Counted from the first letter of the stretch, positions 1 through 7,950 are shown. The stretch is DNA of 64,000 nt from Clostridia bacterium (GCA_017407325.1 JAFQWV010000028.1:62001-126000); one strand, 5' to 3'. The notes: generated from the sequence alone by a model not told the origin. Translations and numbers: made by a program.

Positions 1-83
1 GGAAGATAAACGACTTTTCTTTTTGTCAAGTACTCGCTCGTAAGATCTACCGGCGAGCAACAACTTAAAATAAAATCACACAT
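1..83 (-). CDS. DegV family protein, N-terminal fragment (runs off window)
   Basis: Reading leftward from an ATG at 83-81, 27 codons stay open to the window edge and begin MCDFILSCCSPVDLTSEYL. This resembles the start of clostridial DegV (fatty-acid-binding) proteins, where a strand ending in S(C/S)CS is followed by the D-L-T helix. An AGG-rich Shine-Dalgarno site (AAGGCAGG) lies about 9 nt upstream. DegV proteins bind a fatty acid and in some Firmicutes are FakB subunits of fatty-acid kinase. Only the first strand is visible, so the call rests on a short match. Confidence 0.55.
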   Translation of the reverse strand, partial: MCDFILSCCSPVDLTSEYLTKRKVVYL

Positions 84-190
84 AAAATTAAACCTGCCTT
101 TTCGCTTTTTCTTTGTCTTAATTTTATACACTTTTTCCAAAAATTAGCAAGCGAAACAAAAATTTTTTGTTCTACTCTTTAAAAATTCAG

Positions 191-260
191 TTCGCTTTTA
201 AAGCGAAATGCCGTTTTATCGCGTTATTTGATTGCATTCTTTATTTTTTTGTGCTATTAT
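191..260 (+). promoter_or_regulatory. Promoter with upstream palindrome, probable leaderless start
   Basis: TTGCAT (232-237) and TATTAT (255-260) are separated by exactly 17 bp. The ATG of the following regulator gene is at 267, only 6 nt after the -10 box, and there is no Shine-Dalgarno sequence, so transcription should begin at or next to the ATG. Upstream, 191-207 is a perfect palindrome (TTCGCTTT-T-AAAGCGAA), a plausible operator for the autoregulated HTH protein. Confidence 0.55.
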
Positions 261-266
261 CGTTTT

Positions 267-899
267 ATGGACGAAAGAGATATTATTGCGAAAAACATAA
301 TATTTTATCGAAAAAAACTAAACTTATCTCAGCTAGAATTAAGCGAAAAATTACAATACTCTAACAAAAACATCTCTAAATGGGAAAAAGGAGAAACCAC
401 GCCGAGTATTTTTACGCTTAAACGGCTTGCAGAAATTTTTGGTATAACGCTTGACGAGCTTGTTTCCACCCCTGCCGAAAATAGAGAAGAAATAGCTGAA
501 CCCGTTAAAAAGAAAAAAGAAAAAACTAAACTGTCTACTAAAATTCTTTATCTTTTAATGGCAAACGCTATACTTTTAGTTCTTTCCTTTATCGCAATTT
601 GGGTGTTGCGTTTGTTAGGCGTGCAAAGGTTTAATAAATGGCTAATTCTTTTGTACATTTTACCGCTTTCTGCACTAAGCGTTTTTATCTTTATTGCATG
701 CGTTAAAAAACGCGCGGATATTATATCTTTGTCAATAGCAGGTTGGCTTACCGCGCTTTGCGTTTTTCTGTCGTTAAAATCAATAAGTGGAATAGGTTAT
801 ATCTTTATTCTTATGGCAGGAATACAAATATTAATGCTTTTGATACTTCTTATAATTAACGCTTACGTTAAAAGCAGAGGAAAAAGAAAAAGCGAATAG
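267..899 (+). CDS. XRE-family regulator with C-terminal membrane domain
   Basis: Residues 1-70 form a lambda-repressor-type helix-turn-helix (DERDIIAKNIIFYRKKLNLSQ, then KNISKWEKGETTPS and LAEIFGITLDEL). A charged lysine-rich linker follows, and the C-terminal half contains about four hydrophobic membrane segments. Such membrane-tethered XRE proteins are common in Firmicutes and often sense an envelope or small-molecule signal; the ligand is unknown. I start at the ATG at 267 rather than an in-frame upstream ATG at 228, because 228 lies inside the promoter and its codons would encode an unlikely hydrophobic stub. The mRNA is probably leaderless. Confidence 0.8.
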   Translation: MDERDIIAKNIIFYRKKLNLSQLELSEKLQYSNKNISKWEKGETTPSIFTLKRLAEIFGITLDELVSTPAENREEIAEPVKKKKEKTKLSTKILYLLMANAILLVLSFIAIWVLRLLGVQRFNKWLILLYILPLSALSVFIFIACVKKRADIISLSIAGWLTALCVFLSLKSISGIGYIFILMAGIQILMLLILLIINAYVKSRGKRKSE

Positions 900-900
900 C

Positions 901-980
901 TATTTAGCTTCGCTGGATACGTCGCTTACGCAACTCGATAGCAAGTTTTCAACTTGCATAAAGGTCGCGAACGGCAACCG
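901..980. repeat. Hairpin array A (reverse orientation, partly decayed)
   Basis: Read on the minus strand this matches the head of arrays B and C: a GTTCGCGACC segment, the hairpin GCAAGTTGAAAACTTGC, then CTATCGAG and two degenerate hairpins, the last with AGC-GAA-GCT. It follows directly after the stop codon of the XRE gene. It is the shortest and least intact of six related arrays in the window. Confidence 0.65.
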
Positions 981-1007
981 AAATAATAATTTTAAATTTT
1001 CTCATAT

Positions 1008-1073
1008 AAAAAGCAAAAATCGCGCTATAGCGCGATTTTTTATGTTTTACGTAGTAACAATTCAATCTTCCAC
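1008..1073. repeat. 66-bp direct repeat, left copy (duplicate of relQ 3' end and hairpin)
   Basis: The 66 bp are identical to 2478-2543. The repeat contains the hairpin AATCGCGCTATAGCGCGATT with a T-run and then the last codons of the alarmone synthetase gene (V-E-D-stop on the minus strand). Because only the right copy is attached to the intact gene, this left copy looks like a duplicated target made when the AAA ATPase gene was inserted. Confidence 0.85.
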
Positions 1074-1113
1074 TCAAGCATAGACAAATTTTTCAAGCGT
1101 CAAAAAATTCTTC

Positions 1114-1142
1114 TTGACAAACGGCTAAAATTATGATATATT
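1114..1142 (+). promoter_or_regulatory. Sigma-A-type promoter of the AAA ATPase gene
   Basis: TTGACA (1114-1119), a 17-bp spacer and TATATT (1137-1142) lie 40 bp upstream of the gene. The leader contains the strong site CAGGAGG just before the ATG. Confidence 0.7.
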
Positions 1143-1182
1143 AAAGTCAACTTATAAAATATCATAAATTCAGGAGGCAAAA

Positions 1183-2403
1183 ATGTATATTCATAGGCAC
1201 TTGGAAAACAAGTTTTTAAAAATGAGCAGTTTTTTCAAGGCTGTACTGGTTACAGGAGCAAGACAAGTTGGAAAAACAACTATGCTTAAACATTTAGCTA
1301 ACGGAACACGTACCTACGTTAGTCTTGACGATATTGATACTCGCACTCTTGCCAGAGAAGACCCGAAACTTTTCTTTATGCGCTATAAACCACCTATTAT
1401 CATTGACGAGGTTCAAAAAGCGCCTGAACTTTTTCCATATATAAAGATTATGTGTGACGAATCCTCCGAAAAAGGATTATTTTGGTTAACAGGCTCGGAA
1501 CAGTATCAAATGATGGAAAACATAACCGAATCCCTTGCTGGTAGAATTGGCATAATGACGTTATATCCTCTTTCTTACAACGAATTAAACGGCGTTAAAT
1601 ACGATATTCCGATTGATTTTTCGCTTGATAACCTTTTAGAAAGGGAAAAAGTAGCAAAGCCGTTTGATATGGATACGGTATTTAGTTATATTTGGAAAGG
1701 TGGTATGCCTGACGTTCAATCTGCTGACGTGGAAGTAAGAGATATTTTCTTTTCTTCCTATATTGACACTTACCTTATGCGCGACGTTAGACAAGCAGCA
1801 GGGATTACGGACGAAACGAAATTTAAAAAGTTTTTAACCGCCTGCGCTTCAAACGTATCTGAACAACTTAATCTAAACAATATCGCTGCTATTACGGAAA
1901 TATCGCACCCTACGGCAAAAAACTGGTTGTCCGTACTTGAAAGATTGCACGTTGTTTTTCTTTTGCAACCCTACGCCAACAACAAATTCAAGCGTTTAGC
2001 AAAAACGCCTAAACTTTATTTTTGGGATACGGGGCTTTGTTCCTATCTTGCAAAATGGTTAACGAAGGACACTCTGATGAGTGGGCATGACGTTGGACAT
2101 TATTTTGAAAATTTTGTAGTGACGGAACTAATCAAAGACCTACATTATTCGTCTACAAACTACGACTTAACTTATTTTAGGGATAGTAATAGCAAAGAAG
2201 TCGATTTATTCCTTGAGTCAAACAACACAATTCATCCCCTTGAAATAAAGTTATCGGCAAGCCCTGACAAGCGCGAAGTCAAAAAATACGAAATGCTTGA
2301 CAAAAATTCTATTCCACGTGGAAACGGTGGTATTGTTTGCATGTCCCCATCGGTCTTGCCAATTGATGAACTAAATAACTTTATCCCAATAAGCATTCTT
2401 TAA
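1183..2403 (+). CDS. AAA (AAA_14) / DUF4143 ATPase
   Basis: The N-terminal P-loop domain has Walker A GARQVGKTT (residues about 25-33), a Walker B-like strand PPIIIDEVQKAPELF (about 70-84) and a sensor strand LFWLTGSEQYQMM. The C-terminal half, with HYFENFVVTELIK and the strand EVDLFLESNNTIHPLEIK, is the DUF4143 restriction-endonuclease-like fold (E-VD-x(n)-ExK). The length of 406 aa is normal for this abundant prokaryotic family. Its function is poorly known; it is frequent in mobile or defence-rich regions. The gene sits between two identical 66-bp direct repeats and has its own promoter and terminator, so it is a one-gene cassette. Confidence 0.88.
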   Translation: MYIHRHLENKFLKMSSFFKAVLVTGARQVGKTTMLKHLANGTRTYVSLDDIDTRTLAREDPKLFFMRYKPPIIIDEVQKAPELFPYIKIMCDESSEKGLFWLTGSEQYQMMENITESLAGRIGIMTLYPLSYNELNGVKYDIPIDFSLDNLLEREKVAKPFDMDTVFSYIWKGGMPDVQSADVEVRDIFFSSYIDTYLMRDVRQAAGITDETKFKKFLTACASNVSEQLNLNNIAAITEISHPTAKNWLSVLERLHVVFLLQPYANNKFKRLAKTPKLYFWDTGLCSYLAKWLTKDTLMSGHDVGHYFENFVVTELIKDLHYSSTNYDLTYFRDSNSKEVDLFLESNNTIHPLEIKLSASPDKREVKKYEMLDKNSIPRGNGGIVCMSPSVLPIDELNNFIPISIL

Positions 2404-2408
2404 TCTTT

Positions 2409-2440
2409 CTCGGCTATGTTTAACATAGCCGAGTTTTTTA
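2409..2440 (+). terminator. Rho-independent terminator of the AAA ATPase gene
   Basis: CTCGGCTATG, a 5-nt loop and CATAGCCGAG are followed by a T-run, starting 6 bp after the stop codon. Confidence 0.85.
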
Positions 2441-2477
2441 TTTCGTTCAAGTCTATATATAAACATATTCTCTAACA

Positions 2478-2543
2478 AAAAAGCAAAAATCGCGCTATAG
2501 CGCGATTTTTTATGTTTTACGTAGTAACAATTCAATCTTCCAC
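2478..2543. repeat. relQ: 66-bp direct repeat, right copy (native relQ 3' end and terminator)
   Basis: Identical to 1008-1073. Here the repeat is continuous with the relQ coding region, and on the minus strand the CGCGCTATAGCGCG hairpin follows the relQ stop codon. Recombination between the two copies would delete the intervening 1.47-kb unit cleanly. Confidence 0.85.
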
Positions 2544-3206
2544 GAGCAAGCGAAGCTTACTCATCCTTAAGTCCAATTCTGCGCTGTCGTCAGCACATTT
2601 TAAAAGTTCGCGTTGCATTTCTTCGGTAAAACGCTTGTTTTTCTTGTATCTGAGTTGATGCTCTAAACTCGCCCAAAAGTCCATAGCGATAGTTCTTAAC
2701 TGAATCTCCACTTTCATTTCGCGTTTTTCGCTTGCTAAAAATATCGGCACGGAAATTATCAGATGTAAGCTACGATATCCGTTCGGTTTTGGATTCTTTA
2801 TGTAATCTTTTTTCTCAATAAGTTTAATATCATCCTGCTTTAAAAGCGCATCACTAATCAAATAAACGTCTTCAATAAACGAACAGCAAACCCTTATCCC
2901 CGCAACGTCCATAATTTCTTTTTCGATACTTTCTACGTTGTGATCAATATTTTTTCTATCCATTTTTTCTTTAATAGACTCGAAAGATTTCAATCTCGAT
3001 TTTATACTGTTTATAGGATTTCTATCGTGCTCAAGGGAAAATTCTTCGTTTAAAACGTTCAACTTAGTTTCGACTTCCATAATGGCGCAGCGATAATAAG
3101 TCATAAGTTCCATATACTTACGCAAAGTTTTCTTTCCGTCTTTAAAAACTTCGGTATTGAAAAATTTTTCAAGTGCTTTTCTCTTTTTTAAATCTTCTAT
3201 CTTCAT
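2532..3206 (-). CDS. relQ: Small alarmone (p)ppGpp synthetase, RelA/SpoT domain
   Basis: The 224-aa protein is a stand-alone RelA/SpoT synthetase domain. It has DVAGIRVCCSFIEDVYLI (acceptor-nucleotide region, about 97-115), KPNGYRSLHLII (about 140-150) and VEIQLRTIAMDFWASLEHQLRYK (about 165-188), the hallmarks of YjbM/RelQ proteins, which transfer pyrophosphate from ATP to GDP or GTP. No HD hydrolase or ACT/TGS domains are present, and the size matches RelQ (about 210-225 aa). An AGGTGACGTT site precedes the ATG. The last codons lie inside the 66-bp repeat that borders the AAA ATPase cassette. Confidence 0.88.
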   Translation of the reverse strand: MKIEDLKKRKALEKFFNTEVFKDGKKTLRKYMELMTYYRCAIMEVETKLNVLNEEFSLEHDRNPINSIKSRLKSFESIKEKMDRKNIDHNVESIEKEIMDVAGIRVCCSFIEDVYLISDALLKQDDIKLIEKKDYIKNPKPNGYRSLHLIISVPIFLASEKREMKVEIQLRTIAMDFWASLEHQLRYKKNKRFTEEMQRELLKCADDSAELDLRMSKLRLLVED

Positions 3207-3378
3207 AACGTCACCTTCAGCGCTTATTTTATCACTCTATTTTGATAAATGAATTATAACTTTGTGAAAAAACAGAAAAATAATTTGCGATATTTTATAA
3301 GCAATTAATCAGAACGTACTCCGAACTCAAATTTAATACCTTTAACGATAAGGTGATTTCATTTACTTATTAATCGCA

Positions 3379-3420
3379 TAAAAAAAGCGGATAATCGCGT
3401 TATACGGCGATTATCCGCTT
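3379..3420 (-). terminator. Terminator of the purine permease gene
   Basis: On the minus strand AAGCGGATAATCGC and its complement form a long stem with a short loop, followed by seven T. It carries the recurrent AATCGCGTTATA motif found at several gene ends. The rest of the 227-bp gap up to relQ holds nothing I recognise. Confidence 0.85.
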
Positions 3421-3433
3421 GGTTTATTTATTT

Positions 3434-5035
3434 TTAGAAAACAGTCGGAACGAAGAAGTAAACGATAAAGAGTACCGCAACTATCAAAGTAACGATTGAG
3501 ATTTCCCACTTAGGCTTTTCTTCTTTTTTGATAGCGTACTTAATTAAATCACCAACGAAAGCGATTGCAGTAATTACGACGTAAGATAAAATCGCAACGC
3601 CGATACCTTTCGTGATTGAGTACGCAAGTGGCATAATAATGATTGCAAGGAACGAAGGAACTGCAGCGCGAATATCGCTAAAGTCAATATCTTTAACGCC
3701 CTTCATCATAAGTACGCCCACGTAGATAAGAGCTGAAGACGATGCTGCACTTGGAATCATAGCAAATACAGGAAGTAAGAAGATCGCAAGGAAGAACATT
3801 ATAGCAGTCGTTAAAGCAGTTAAGCCCGTCTTACCACCTGCAGAAATACCTGCGCCAGACTCGACGAAAGTAGTAACAGTTGACGTACCGAGTACTGCAC
3901 CAACGCAAGTTGCGATAGAGTCAGAATACATTATTTTGTCGTAGTTTACAGGAGTTCCGTTTTCGTCTAAAAGACCAGCTGCAGAACAGCAACCTACGCA
4001 AGTCCCCATAGTGTCGAACATATCGATCATACACATTGTGATAACGAGCATGATTACCGTCACAATCGAACCGTCAGGGAATTTAAAGCCTTCTGTGAAG
4101 CACTTAATGAACACGCCGTCAGAGCCAAAGTAGCTCTTGAAGTTATCAACAACGTTCCAAGAAATACCAGCAGTTTCGCCTTGAATTACCGCAAGATTGG
4201 TAACGCCAAGCGGAATACCTACGATTGTAGCAACTAAGATACCGATAATAACCGAGCCTTTAATCTTAAGGTGGTCAAATACGGCAATAACTATTAACCC
4301 TAAAAGACAAACGAGTGCAACCTTAGGTGTAACAGATAATCCCGTTTTAACGGTTTGTTCGCTCCATTTAGTAAAGTCGATTAATGCAACTTGAGTGTAT
4401 TCGTTACTAACGATAATTCCTGAGTTTTGGAAACCGATATATGCGATAAATAAGCCTATACCTACAGGAATTGCTTTTTTGATTGGAGTTGGAATACCTT
4501 CAAAAATCTTTTGTCTTAGCGATACGCCCTTGATAGATACAACTGATAAAATCAAGAAGATAATACCAGAAATTAATACCATCGCTAAAGCGTTAGCAAG
4601 CGAGAAACTAAATCCGTATGCAAAATATCCAAGTCCACCGCCTATGATAGAGCCGACCATCGAGTTAAGTCCCATACCCGGCGCTTGAGCAAGCGGAAGT
4701 TTTGCAAGCACTGCCATTAAAACAGTACCGATAACCGCACCGAACGCCGTTGCCATAAACACCGCAGACCATTGTGGGTTCTCAGTTCCATTATAGAAAA
4801 ATTGGTTCGGGTTAACGGTTAAGATGTAACACATTGCAAGGAAGGTAATAATACCTGCAAGTATTTCGGTTCTTACGTTCGAGCCACGCTCTGAAATCTT
4901 GAAAAACGCATCAAGTCCACCTTTCTTTTTGGCAGGCTGTGGCTGATTTTCGCAAGTTGGCTCAGCTTGAAGAACTTCTTTTTCGCCTTCGGGTGAAGTA
5001 GTTTCAATTACTTCAGTTTTGTTTTCATTGTCCAC
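3434..5035 (-). CDS. pbuG: NCS2-family guanine/hypoxanthine permease (AzgA/PbuG type)
   Basis: An integral membrane purine:proton symporter. After a hydrophilic N-terminal tail come FFKISERGSNVRTEILAGIITFLAMCYIL and NPNQFF, then AQAPGMGLNSMVG and GTSTVTTFVESGAGISAGGKTGLTAL, which are signature stretches of the AzgA branch of NCS2 carriers. About 12-14 hydrophobic segments are visible. I choose GTG at 5035 as the start because AAGGAGG sits 8 nt upstream; an in-frame ATG at 5116 lies upstream of that site. The 533-aa length is longer than usual because of about 45 extra charged N-terminal residues. The promoter is TTGAAA-17-TACACT (5094-5066). I saw no purine riboswitch in the short leader. Confidence 0.88.
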   Translation of the reverse strand: MDNENKTEVIETTSPEGEKEVLQAEPTCENQPQPAKKKGGLDAFFKISERGSNVRTEILAGIITFLAMCYILTVNPNQFFYNGTENPQWSAVFMATAFGAVIGTVLMAVLAKLPLAQAPGMGLNSMVGSIIGGGLGYFAYGFSFSLANALAMVLISGIIFLILSVVSIKGVSLRQKIFEGIPTPIKKAIPVGIGLFIAYIGFQNSGIIVSNEYTQVALIDFTKWSEQTVKTGLSVTPKVALVCLLGLIVIAVFDHLKIKGSVIIGILVATIVGIPLGVTNLAVIQGETAGISWNVVDNFKSYFGSDGVFIKCFTEGFKFPDGSIVTVIMLVITMCMIDMFDTMGTCVGCCSAAGLLDENGTPVNYDKIMYSDSIATCVGAVLGTSTVTTFVESGAGISAGGKTGLTALTTAIMFFLAIFLLPVFAMIPSAASSSALIYVGVLMMKGVKDIDFSDIRAAVPSFLAIIIMPLAYSITKGIGVAILSYVVITAIAFVGDLIKYAIKKEEKPKWEISIVTLIVAVLFIVYFFVPTVF

Positions 5036-5065
5036 AAAAAACTTCCTCCTTAGTTTTGTAAGTAT

Positions 5066-5094
5066 AGTGTAACATAAAAACAACCTATTTTCAA
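5066..5094 (-). promoter_or_regulatory. Promoter of the purine permease gene
   Basis: On the minus strand TTGAAA (5094-5089) and TACACT (5071-5066) are 17 bp apart. The leader is only about 30 nt, too short for a purine aptamer. Confidence 0.5.
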
Positions 5095-5220
5095 TATATA
5101 AGTAAAGTTTTTTCACATAATTTTCACATTGCTGTTTGATTTTAATTTATGACGTTCAAATCACGAAAATTAATTTTCAAATCATCTGCGCCAGAGCATA
5201 TCAAGCGCGAATATGGCGCA

Positions 5221-5256
5221 AAAATTAAAAGTCGCATTTCTGCGACTTTTAATTTT
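5221..5256 (-). terminator. Terminator overlapping the end of the TIR-like gene
   Basis: A 15-bp perfect stem built on AAAATTAAAAGTCGC with a 6-nt loop; the A/T flanks supply U-runs on both strands. The upstream arm includes the last codons and stop of the gene ending at 5249. Confidence 0.75.
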
Positions 5257-6715
5257 TTATTTGTTTTAAGATTTTTGAAATTTTGTCTACTAAATACTGT
5301 CTGTTGTAGCTTGCTTCGCTTACGTCTTCAACGTAATTTTTAAGTTCTCTACGGCGTCTGCTTTTTTCGTCTTCGTCAACGTCGAAGATATTATCAATAA
5401 GTGCAAGATGGTATTCCATATTAATCTGGTCGAACACGCTTTGGTTAAGGTCGCGTTTTTTGAAGTACATATAAAGCTCTCTGCGCGATTTTATTGATTT
5501 TTCAAAATATTCGTTCGCATCGTCAAAGCGTTCCATCGCCCTGTAAAAGAGCGCTAAATTTCTATATGTATAACTTTCGTATAGCGAGCAAAGCTGAGAA
5601 TTAAGCGCAGGATTAATTTCCCTGTAAATTTGGCTGTATTCAATAGACTTTTTCGCAGATTGCTCACGGAAGATAATGACGTCTTCGTCTAAATCTTCTT
5701 TAGGGGTGTTTGCGTAAAACATCATATTGATAAAGGAAATATAGTCGTAGGCAACGGCAAGGAAAAGATAATAGAACGGATCAATTTCAGGAATTTCAAC
5801 ACCCTTTTCCGTTTTAGCCCTTTCAACAGCTTCGTTATGCGCCTTAGTCGCACGCTCAAGCCTTTCTTCCGTTTCTTCGATGTATTCGGTCAAGTTGTTT
5901 AAAAGTTTCTTATATTCTCTTCTTGGAAGATACATATTGTCGTATTCGTCTTTAGTCAGCGCGCGACACGCGTCGAAATAGTCGAACGACGAACTTATCG
6001 CAATAAGCAGATTTTCGTTGCGAATTTGGTTTTCGCTGTGAAGTAAATCGTTCAACACCTTTTCAGAGTTAGGTATATCGTCAAGCATATACGCCGATTG
6101 ACAAAATAGCATAACGACGGTTGCAAGTTCATTTTCGTATAAAATTGCGTTTTTAGTATGCCCCATAAGAATTGCCCTTAGGTTGGAAATATCCGTTATC
6201 ATTTCCATTTTATTTTTTATAAGGCTATCTTTTTGCTCGGCAAGAAAGACTTTGACGATATCGCTAGCAACTTCTTGTAAGTCGCGCTTTACAACTTTTC
6301 CGTCTACGGTTTTAGTTTCTAAAACTTCATAGTCCCAGCAACCTTTAATATCGCTCGGCGCAAGTTTTTCTGCGTTGTCAATAAAAACGGTAAGAACACG
6401 GTCAATTTTTTTCGAGCCTGTCAAAAAGCCAAGCTCGTAAAGCATATTACCCGATAACATCGACTTTTTCTCCGTCTTTTCGCAGTCAGAACAAAGCCCG
6501 TCGACAACTCTAGGCGAGAACAGCATAATCGCACCCGAACACTTTTTCATTTGCGAAATAATAGTCGCGCTTACGCCGTGTTCAAGCTCGTCGTTATCTT
6601 TACCGCCAACTATTGCGTTATATCCGTACGCTTTAAGTTGCGCTTTTACTTCGTTCGCAAGATCGTTTTTAATATTCCAACCTATAAAAACGTTACCCTT
6701 TATTTCTCTTTTCAT
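5249..6715 (-). CDS. TIR-like (CAP12/Pycsar-type) N-terminal domain fused to a helical C-terminal domain
   Basis: Residues about 8-140 resemble PF10137, the TIR-like domain of CBASS/Pycsar effectors: a VFIGWN strand, GYNAIVGGKDNDELEHGVSA, MKKCSGAIMLFSPR, then GNMLYELGFLTGSKKIDRVL, where the Glu of YELGF would be the catalytic NADase residue. Residues about 165-488 are predicted all-helical, with TPR-like stretches such as SYTYRNLALFYRAMERFDDANEYFEKS. A TIR-TPR layout fits NAD-degrading abortive-infection effectors and also signalling scaffolds. No cyclic-nucleotide synthase is adjacent, so any trigger would have to be sensed by the helical half. AAGGAAATACGG precedes the ATG. Confidence 0.65.
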   Translation of the reverse strand: MKREIKGNVFIGWNIKNDLANEVKAQLKAYGYNAIVGGKDNDELEHGVSATIISQMKKCSGAIMLFSPRVVDGLCSDCEKTEKKSMLSGNMLYELGFLTGSKKIDRVLTVFIDNAEKLAPSDIKGCWDYEVLETKTVDGKVVKRDLQEVASDIVKVFLAEQKDSLIKNKMEMITDISNLRAILMGHTKNAILYENELATVVMLFCQSAYMLDDIPNSEKVLNDLLHSENQIRNENLLIAISSSFDYFDACRALTKDEYDNMYLPRREYKKLLNNLTEYIEETEERLERATKAHNEAVERAKTEKGVEIPEIDPFYYLFLAVAYDYISFINMMFYANTPKEDLDEDVIIFREQSAKKSIEYSQIYREINPALNSQLCSLYESYTYRNLALFYRAMERFDDANEYFEKSIKSRRELYMYFKKRDLNQSVFDQINMEYHLALIDNIFDVDEDEKSRRRRELKNYVEDVSEASYNRQYLVDKISKILKQIKN

Positions 6716-6773
6716 TAACCGTATTTCCTTACTTTTTTAGCGTTTTTTTGCTTTTAATCGCGCTATATGGCGA

Positions 6774-7430
6774 TTAACCTAAAATTTTATCTATATTTTC
6801 TAAACTCGATTTAATCTCGTTAAGCATACTGGAGAGTTCTCGCCCGTCAATGTACGCGTGGTTTACCGTCGTTGAAAGAGTTACTTCAAAACCCTTTTCA
6901 GTCTCGACGAATTTTCCCCAGTTTAATCGTGGTATGCTCATTGAAAGCTTGTCGCCAAGTGGCAACGGATTTTCAACAGATAAAAAATCTATCCACGGAA
7001 GACACGATAAATAAACTAAATCTGCCCTGTCGTTTGTGGTAAAGTAATCTTTATCCCCACTTATCGCAAGCTTTTTTGCGCGCTCAATTTCTTCTCTACA
7101 CGATTTCTTAAACGCCAAAAAATCATCTACGTATTCGCACCTGCAAAAAGCAAAATTCCCGTCGTCTAAATTTACGGTAAAGCTCGGGTGCACTTTGTCA
7201 AAAACGACTAATTTTCCGTCTACTTCCCTGATTTTAGTGCCTTCACAGTTGTTTAGCGCACGCATTAATAAATAGGTAAACGGAATAAAAAATCCGCCGT
7301 ATTTTTCCCTGTTTTTGACAAGCTTAGTAACGTCAAGCCTTATATCAATCCTAAAGCACGGTTGCAAATATGAATTAAATAGCTCGTAATGAGATTTTCT
7401 GTTCCAATTTTCTAAGTCTACGATTTTCAT
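6774..7430 (-). CDS. CatA-like chloramphenicol O-acetyltransferase family protein
   Basis: The protein starts with the type-A CAT pattern (IVDLENWNRKSHYELF), has PCFRIDIRLDVT and SFTVNLDDGNFAFCRCEYVDDF, and near the C-terminus carries VNHAYIDGRELS, equivalent to the catalytic HHxxxDG motif of CAT trimers. The family transfers acetyl from acetyl-CoA. True chloramphenicol resistance cannot be inferred from the family alone, since CAT-like proteins without that activity are widespread. AGGAG lies 10 nt before the ATG at 7430; a longer in-frame reading to 7484 has no ribosome-binding site. The TIR-like gene lies 58 bp downstream in the same direction. Confidence 0.8.
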   Translation of the reverse strand: MKIVDLENWNRKSHYELFNSYLQPCFRIDIRLDVTKLVKNREKYGGFFIPFTYLLMRALNNCEGTKIREVDGKLVVFDKVHPSFTVNLDDGNFAFCRCEYVDDFLAFKKSCREEIERAKKLAISGDKDYFTTNDRADLVYLSCLPWIDFLSVENPLPLGDKLSMSIPRLNWGKFVETEKGFEVTLSTTVNHAYIDGRELSSMLNEIKSSLENIDKILG

Positions 7431-7523
7431 AAATATTTCACTCCTAATGAATATATTAACATATAATAGTATTTTTTGCAACATTAAAACAAAAATTTGT
7501 TTTTGCTTGATTAATTGTTTATC

Positions 7524-7571
7524 ATTGCGAGTAGCACTTGCTACTTTTTTGTCATTGCGAGCGTGATTTTA
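7524..7571. repeat. Partial copies of a GTCATTGCGAGC repeat
   Basis: Two truncated units beginning TCATTGCGAG stand in tandem before the intact element at 7585. The first carries a GTAGCA-CT-TGCTAC hairpin. The 520-bp stretch 7431-7950 holds only such repeats and no gene that I can see. Confidence 0.6.
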
Positions 7572-7584
7572 TTTATTTCAACCC

Positions 7585-7711
7585 GTCATTGCGAGCGTTA
7601 TAAAGTAACGCGTGGCAATCTCTAAAGAACTAACCGCGTACTTTTAACGCCCTAGAACTTAAACAACCAACAAAGCACTTTAGAGATTCTTACGCTTCCG
7701 CTCAGAATGAC
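7585..7711. repeat. 127-bp MITE-like element with imperfect terminal inverted repeats
   Basis: The left arm runs GTCATTGCGAGCG ... GGCAATCTCTAAAG. The right arm is CTTTAGAGATTCTTACGC ... GCTCAGAATGAC, its approximate complement. This arrangement (GTCATTGCGAGC / GCAATCTC paired with GAGATTC / TCAGAATGAC) is a widespread bacterial dispersed repeat. It has no coding capacity. Confidence 0.6.
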
Positions 7712-7717
7712 ATTTAG

Positions 7718-7760
7718 CCTTCACCTTGAGGGAAGGTGGCGCAACGCGACGGATGAGGTG
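7718..7760. repeat. Short dispersed repeat (CCTTCACCTTGAGGGAAGGTG type)
   Basis: The stem CCTTCACCTTGAGGGAAGG is followed by GTGGCGCAACGCGACGGATG and AGGTG. I recognise this style of dispersed repeat from other gut Firmicutes. It is adjacent to the MITE-like element. Confidence 0.45.
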
Positions 7761-7780
7761 TAAAATTATATACTAATTTC

Positions 7781-7920
7781 GGAACGCGGAGCGTTCGCGA
7801 CCTTTACGCAAGTTGAAAACTTGCTATCGAGCAAAAACTTGTTTTTTGCATATCGAGTAGCCAACGGCTACATATCGAGCAAAGCAACGCTTTGCATATC
7901 GAGCAAAACTTGTTTTGCAT
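7781..7920. repeat. Hairpin array B (CATATCGAG linkers)
   Basis: Successive perfect or near-perfect hairpins are GGAACGC/GCGTTCG, GCAAGTT/AACTTGC, CAAAAAC/GTTTTTG, TAGCC/GGCTA, CAAAG/CTTTG and CAAAAC/GTTTTG. From the second hairpin onward, (CA)TATCGAG separates the units. Stem words differ but each pairs with itself, so the structure, not the sequence, is repeated. Confidence 0.85.
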
Positions 7921-7947
7921 AAAAAACCGCGCTATAGCGCGGTTTTT
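7921..7947 (-). terminator. Terminator of the pectate lyase gene
   Basis: AAAAACCGCGC-TATA-GCGCGGTTTTT is a perfect symmetric hairpin with U-tails on either strand, four bases from the stop codon at 7951. It belongs to the CGCGCTATA family of gene-end hairpins. Confidence 0.85.
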
Positions 7948-7950
7948 CAC

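Noticed and set aside
5041-5248. Possible purine riboswitch before the guanine/hypoxanthine permease
   Set aside because: The leader from the predicted promoter is only about 30 nt and I see no aptamer-like three-way junction.
7781-7920. CRISPR array
   Set aside because: The spaced CATATCGAG repeats are far too short, the intervening pieces are self-complementary hairpins of unequal length, and there are no cas genes.
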